Positions 15,696 through 19,118 of a DNA stretch of 19,118 nucleotides are shown here, one piece after another. Both the position numbers and the translations under genes were made by a program. The notes under the pieces are model-generated. The model was not told where the DNA came from. It did no database searches and worked only from the letters and a program-made list of their open reading frames with translations. Each line of letters begins with the position of its first letter. Within the stretch, counting starts at the first letter, position 1. The stretch covers positions 1 through 19,118 of the forward strand of contig JAOPYU010000074.1 of NCBI GenBank assembly GCA_025964455.1, read 5' to 3'. Origin of the DNA: Thermoleophilia bacterium (lineage in GTDB: Bacteria > Actinomycetota > Thermoleophilia > Gaiellales > SKUG01).

Positions 15696-17363
15696 GTGGA
15701 GCAGGATGCGGACACGACGAGCGGTGCGTCCGCGGCAGCGCCCGCTGACGCCGGACTGGAGCGACGGCGCCTCCGCGCCGCGACGCTCGTCTTCGCCGCC
15801 GCCACCGCGCTCTCGCGGGTCGCGGGTCTGCTGCGGGAGATGGCAACGTCATACGTGTTCGGCGCGAGCAGCACCTACTCCGCCTTCGTGATCGCGAACC
15901 AGATCCCGAACCTGCTGCGCTCGCTCGTCGCCGATTCGGCGCTGAGCGCGGCGTTCGTGCCGGTGTTCACCGAGCTCGACGAGCGTGGCGAGCGCGATCG
16001 CGCGTGGCGCGTGGCCAGCGCCGTCTGCGGCGTGATCATCGCCGTGCTCGGGCCGCTCACCGTCCTCGCGATGGTCCTGGCGCCCGCGATCGTCACGCCC
16101 TTCCTCGACGAGAACTTCAGCCAGCCGGACATCGACCTCACGATCTCGCTCGCGCGGGTCCTGATGCCGATCGTGCTCGTGCTCGCGCTCTCGGGCGTGG
16201 TCGTCGGCATCCAGAACACCTACGGACGGTTCGGCGCCGCGGCGCTGGCCCCGGTGGCCTGGAACGCCGTGATCCTCATCGGCCTCGCGGTCGCGGCGAT
16301 CTGGTTCCCCGAGGACGACCAGATCTGGATCTACGCGATCGGCATGGTGGTGGGCACGGTCGTGCAGGCGCTGCTCCCGGCGCCATGGCTGCGTGGGCTC
16401 GGCGGGCGGCTCCGCCTGCGCGCGTCGTGGCGCGACCCGAAGGTGCGCGAGGTCTTCATCCTCATGCTGCCGATCACGCTGAGCCTCGGACTGATCAACG
16501 TGCAGCAGTTCATCAGCGCGCTGCTCGCCGCGAAGGTGGACGCCAACGTCGGCGGTCTGCTCGGTGGGCTCGATGCAGGCGCCGGGCCGGCGATCCTCGA
16601 CAAGGCGTTCCGCATCTACATGCTGCCGCAGGGGATCTTCTCGGTCGCGGTGACGACGGTGGTCTTCCCGCTGCTGTCGCGGATGTCGGCGCGAGGTGAC
16701 CGACGCGGGTTCGCCGAAGCGGTCGACCTCGGACTGCGCCAGATCCTCATGCTGCTCGTGCCCAGCAGCGTGTTCCTCGGAGCGTTCTGCGTCCCGGTCA
16801 CGCGGCTCCTGTACGAGCGCGGGGAGTTCGACGCGGCCCAGACCGAGGCCGTCGCCTATGCGCTGGCGGCGTTCGCGATCGGGCTCACCTTCAACGGCCT
16901 GACCCTGCTGTTGATCCGCTCGTTGTTCTCGCTCAAGCTGACGTGGCTGCCGACGTGGGTGAGCATCGCGACGCTTGCAGTGAACCTCGTGGTGGCGCTG
17001 CTGAGCTACCAGGCGTGGGGCGTGCTGGGCATCGCCATGGCGACAAGCATCGCCAACGTGGTCGGCGTGGTGCTGCTCTACGGGCTGCTCGCCGCGCGCA
17101 CCGACCCGCTCGGCACGCGACGCACGCTCGGCGTGGCGCTCGGCACGATCGTCGCTGCAGCCGTCGGGGTCGGGGTGGCGGCGGCCGCGACGTATCTCGT
17201 GTGGGAGCCGGCGTTCGGGACCGGGACGATGGCCACCCTGGGAGCGGTGACTGCCGCGCTGGCCATCGCGGCTCCGATATACCTCTGGGTCGGTGGCCGC
17301 CTCGGGGCGGTTCGCCCGGGCCTCGTGCGGTCGCTCCTGCGCCGCGGCGCGGCGGAGGAATGA
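15696..17363 (+). CDS. murJ: Lipid II flippase MurJ (MviN family)
   Basis: The 555-residue polytopic protein fits MurJ, which moves lipid II across the membrane for peptidoglycan synthesis. The family signature is at the N-terminus: SRVAGLLRE (40-48), VFG, then NQIPNLLRSL and SAAFVPVF. By alignment with E. coli MurJ, Arg18, Arg24 and Arg52 correspond to Arg41, Arg47 and Arg75, all kept, while Asp39 corresponds to Ser62. About 14 hydrophobic segments can be traced. Translation starts at GTG 15696, leaving a 40-residue N-terminal extension (basic near its end) before the first helix. The stop overlaps an ATG of the next gene, so coupled expression is likely. Confidence 0.93.
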   Translation: MEQDADTTSGASAAAPADAGLERRRLRAATLVFAAATALSRVAGLLREMATSYVFGASSTYSAFVIANQIPNLLRSLVADSALSAAFVPVFTELDERGERDRAWRVASAVCGVIIAVLGPLTVLAMVLAPAIVTPFLDENFSQPDIDLTISLARVLMPIVLVLALSGVVVGIQNTYGRFGAAALAPVAWNAVILIGLAVAAIWFPEDDQIWIYAIGMVVGTVVQALLPAPWLRGLGGRLRLRASWRDPKVREVFILMLPITLSLGLINVQQFISALLAAKVDANVGGLLGGLDAGAGPAILDKAFRIYMLPQGIFSVAVTTVVFPLLSRMSARGDRRGFAEAVDLGLRQILMLLVPSSVFLGAFCVPVTRLLYERGEFDAAQTEAVAYALAAFAIGLTFNGLTLLLIRSLFSLKLTWLPTWVSIATLAVNLVVALLSYQAWGVLGIAMATSIANVVGVVLLYGLLAARTDPLGTRRTLGVALGTIVAAAVGVGVAAAATYLVWEPAFGTGTMATLGAVTAALAIAAPIYLWVGGRLGAVRPGLVRSLLRRGAAEE

Positions 17364-17365
17364 CG

Positions 17366-17902
17366 ATGCAGCAGCACGAAACCACCACCCCCATCGACGA
17401 CGACCCCTTCGCGGCCCTCGTCCTCGACGACGAGCTGGGCGAGGACACGGCTGGCGACGCGCCGGAGCGCGAGCCGTTCGACTGGGCGTCGCTCGTGCAC
17501 CTGCACCCGCGACTGCTGCTGGCGTCGCTGCTGGTCGCGACGCTCATGGTCCCCGTCGGCTTCTTCCTCGCAGTGGTCGGCGTCGCCGTGCTGAAGGTGA
17601 GCGGTGGCGCCGCCAACGACACGAGCGTGGTGGTCGGCATCGCCGGGTTCGTGGTTGCCGATTTCTGGGGCGGCGGCGCGGTGACCGCGCTGACCGGCGC
17701 ACGCGCGCCGCAGGTCGCGGTCGCATGGGGGCTTGCGCGGCTGGTCGTGCTCGTGCTCATCGCGCTCGTCGCGACCAAGCTGTTCGCGGTGCTGCCCGTG
17801 CAGCTCGTGCTCGCCGTGCCGGCCGCCTGGGCGGGTTCACGCGTCGCACGCAAGCAGGCGGCCCTGCGTCGCCAGATCCGCGCCGAGCGCACCGACGGCT
17901 GA
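17366..17902 (+). CDS. Small membrane protein of unknown function between murJ and ctaG
   Basis: An ATG at 17360 overlaps the murJ stop, but GGAGGA (17354-17359) directly abuts it and is ideally spaced, at six bases, from the ATG at 17366, so the latter is chosen. The 178-residue product has an acidic N-terminal part of about 40 residues (rich in Asp and Glu), then three to four hydrophobic segments starting LLLASLLVATLMVPVGFFLA, and a basic end (ARKQAALRRQIRAER). I do not recognise the family. It shares a tight unit with murJ upstream and ctaG one base downstream, so an envelope or respiratory assembly role is possible but unsupported by motifs. Confidence 0.8.
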   Translation: MQQHETTTPIDDDPFAALVLDDELGEDTAGDAPEREPFDWASLVHLHPRLLLASLLVATLMVPVGFFLAVVGVAVLKVSGGAANDTSVVVGIAGFVVADFWGGGAVTALTGARAPQVAVAWGLARLVVLVLIALVATKLFAVLPVQLVLAVPAAWAGSRVARKQAALRRQIRAERTDG

Positions 17903-17903
17903 C

Positions 17904-18824
17904 ATGGAGCTCGGGCCCGAGATCCCGGTCCTGGGTGTCGATACGCAGCTCCTGTCGATCTCGCCGATCCCGCTCGTGGCCGTGCTTGGCGCGGCGCTCC
18001 TGTACCTGCGCGCCTGCGCCGTGCTCGAGGGGCGCGGTCGCACCATCCCCGGCATCCAACGCGCGTCGTACCTGTCGGGGCTCGGGCTCATCCTGCTCGC
18101 GACCCAGACCTTCATCGACCCCATCGGCGAGCGCTCGCTGCTGTCGCTGCACATGCTCCAGCACCTGCTGATCGCCGACCTGCCGGCGCCGCTCCTGCTG
18201 TACGGCGTGCGCGCGCCGCTGCTGTACTTCTTCTGGCCGCTGCCGGTGCTGGTGCGCGTCGCGCGGATGCGCCGCCTCCGCAGCTTCTGGGCGTGGCTGC
18301 GACAGCCGCAGGTCGCGCTCACGGTCTGGCTGGTGACGCTGTACGCCTGGCACGTGCCGGTGATGTACGAGCTGGCGCTCACGCACCGGCTGGCGCACGA
18401 CCTCGAACACGTCAGCTTCGCGCTCACCGGGGTGCTTGCGTGGTGGCCGCTGCTGGATCCGACCCACGAGCGGGTGGAGGGTCGCGTCTGGAAGGCGGGC
18501 TACGTGTTCGCCGCGAGGATGGTGGGCGGCGTGCTGGGGATCCTGCTCATCGCATGGCCCGACCAGCTGTACTCGCCCTACGGGGACGCCGCTCGCGCCT
18601 ACGGCATGTCGATCATCACCGACCAGCAGGTCGCCGGCGGCATGATGATGCTCGTCGACATCACGATCGTGATCGTGGGCGTGACGTACTTCCTCGCCAC
18701 GATGGACCGCGGCAGCGAGCGCACGAACGACCTCGACCATCCGGCCGTGCGCGCGGCGATCGACGACGCCGCGGCCGCCGAGCGCGAACGCCACGGCTCC
18801 GGATCGGCGACGGAGCCGGGCTGA
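17904..18824 (+). CDS. ctaG: CtaG-type (caa3) cytochrome c oxidase assembly factor
   Basis: The 306-residue, roughly seven-helix protein matches the caa3-type CtaG family, unrelated to the Cox11-type CtaG. Conserved features include HMLQH (83-87), WHVPVMYELAL (149-159), HRLAHDLEH (161-169), a WWPLLDP motif and DQQVAGGMMM (240-249). The clustered histidines are thought to handle copper for the oxidase CuA or CuB sites. The ATG is one base after the stop of the preceding membrane protein gene, indicating translational coupling. The C-terminus is a soluble charged tail. No oxidase subunit gene is in the window. A hairpin lies about 50 bases downstream. Confidence 0.9.
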   Translation: MELGPEIPVLGVDTQLLSISPIPLVAVLGAALLYLRACAVLEGRGRTIPGIQRASYLSGLGLILLATQTFIDPIGERSLLSLHMLQHLLIADLPAPLLLYGVRAPLLYFFWPLPVLVRVARMRRLRSFWAWLRQPQVALTVWLVTLYAWHVPVMYELALTHRLAHDLEHVSFALTGVLAWWPLLDPTHERVEGRVWKAGYVFAARMVGGVLGILLIAWPDQLYSPYGDAARAYGMSIITDQQVAGGMMMLVDITIVIVGVTYFLATMDRGSERTNDLDHPAVRAAIDDAAAAERERHGSGSATEPG

Positions 18825-18871
18825 ATCGGCACTATCGGGTGCGCGAGCAGCTGTTTTTGCGCCCGATTCCG

Positions 18872-18899
18872 GTTTCGTCCGTCCCCGCACGGACGAAAC
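18872..18899 (+). terminator. Hairpin after ctaG, probable terminator
   Basis: A perfect 11-bp stem (18872-18882 with 18889-18899) closes on the loop CCCCGC, 47 bases after the ctaG stop. No T tract follows. A T5 run lies upstream, at 18853-18857. It sits in the 187-base gap before lepA and probably ends the murJ-ctaG unit. Confidence 0.55.
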
Positions 18900-18993
18900 G
18901 GGATCTCGGTGAAAGAACGCCTGCACGCCGGGCCGACCGCCCAGCGGCGCGGGAGACATCGCGCGTCGGATGAGCGTGCGCCTCGCAACACGG

Positions 18994-18999
18994 TAGGAT
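18994..18999 (+). promoter_or_regulatory. TAGGAT, possible -10 box of lepA
   Basis: TAGGAT, a common actinobacterial -10 sequence, ends 12 bases before the lepA ATG and lies after the hairpin that closes the upstream unit, where a new promoter is expected. The -35 region is weak. AGGAT could also serve as a ribosome binding site. Confidence 0.4.
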
Positions 19000-19011
19000 C
19001 AGCGTTCGCCC

Positions 19012-19118
19012 ATGGCTGCCGATCCCTCCCGCATTCGCAACTTCTCGATCATCGCCCACATCGACCATGGCAAGTCGACGCTGGCGGACCGGATCCTCCA
19101 GATGACGTCGACCGTCGC
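19012..19118 (+). CDS. lepA: Elongation factor 4 (LepA), 3' end cut by the window
   Basis: The first 35 codons read [20 protein letters not shown] and then KSTLADRIL, the N-terminus of the translational GTPase LepA with its P-loop (AHIDHGKST). LepA acts on the ribosome during initiation and elongation and can back-translocate it. The family is about 600 residues long, so only about 6% is seen here. The short gap and the preceding hairpin suggest its own promoter. Confidence 0.92.
   Translation, partial: MAADPSRIRNFSIIAHIDHGKSTLADRILQMTSTV

Noticed and set aside
1..19118. tRNA genes, rRNA, transposases or integrases
   Set aside because: I looked for T-loop strings, transposase motifs and terminal inverted repeats around the inserted block and found none that hold up.

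Overview
The window is very GC-rich DNA in which most codons end in G or C. It encodes monoderm-type surface proteins (an LPFTG sorting signal, long secreted beta-repeat proteins) beside the housekeeping order comEA-comEC-holA-rpsT-murJ-ctaG-lepA. This points to an Actinomycetota genome. The Ig-like module in the broken repeat gene (7310-7615) and the alanine-rich tail on ribosomal protein S20 would suit the class Thermoleophilia (Solirubrobacterales and relatives). That placement is inference.

Left part (1-4837): the 3' end of a small LPFTG protein closed by a hairpin terminator, then a large secreted protein of eight Calx-beta-like repeats with a C-terminal membrane anchor (called P1 here), then comEA 49 bases later. 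Middle (4838-9372): comEA and comEC, normally adjacent, are separated by about 4.5 kb. This holds a secreted protein made of 318-bp fibronectin-like repeats and broken by two small deletions (P3), a truncated second copy of the 5' end of comEC, a short orphan reading frame, and a lipoprotein gene with clearly lower third-position GC. Then come the intact comEC and holA, which converge on rpsT across a perfect 14-bp hairpin.

Right part (12981-19118): a second secreted Calx-beta-like protein (P2, five repeats) that shares P1's unusual C-terminal tail and its single cysteine pair, then the tight run murJ - small membrane protein - ctaG, a hairpin, and the first 107 bases of lepA.

ComEA and ComEC would bind DNA at the surface and pass it through the membrane. 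HolA loads the replication clamp, MurJ flips lipid II, CtaG serves copper-oxidase assembly, and LepA and S20 act at the ribosome. The surface proteins have no function assignable from sequence. The most informative signals are the comEC duplication, whose differences are almost all silent and so imply recombination with a diverged relative, and the P1/P2 pair with its shared GDPxxAxxxGAS tail.
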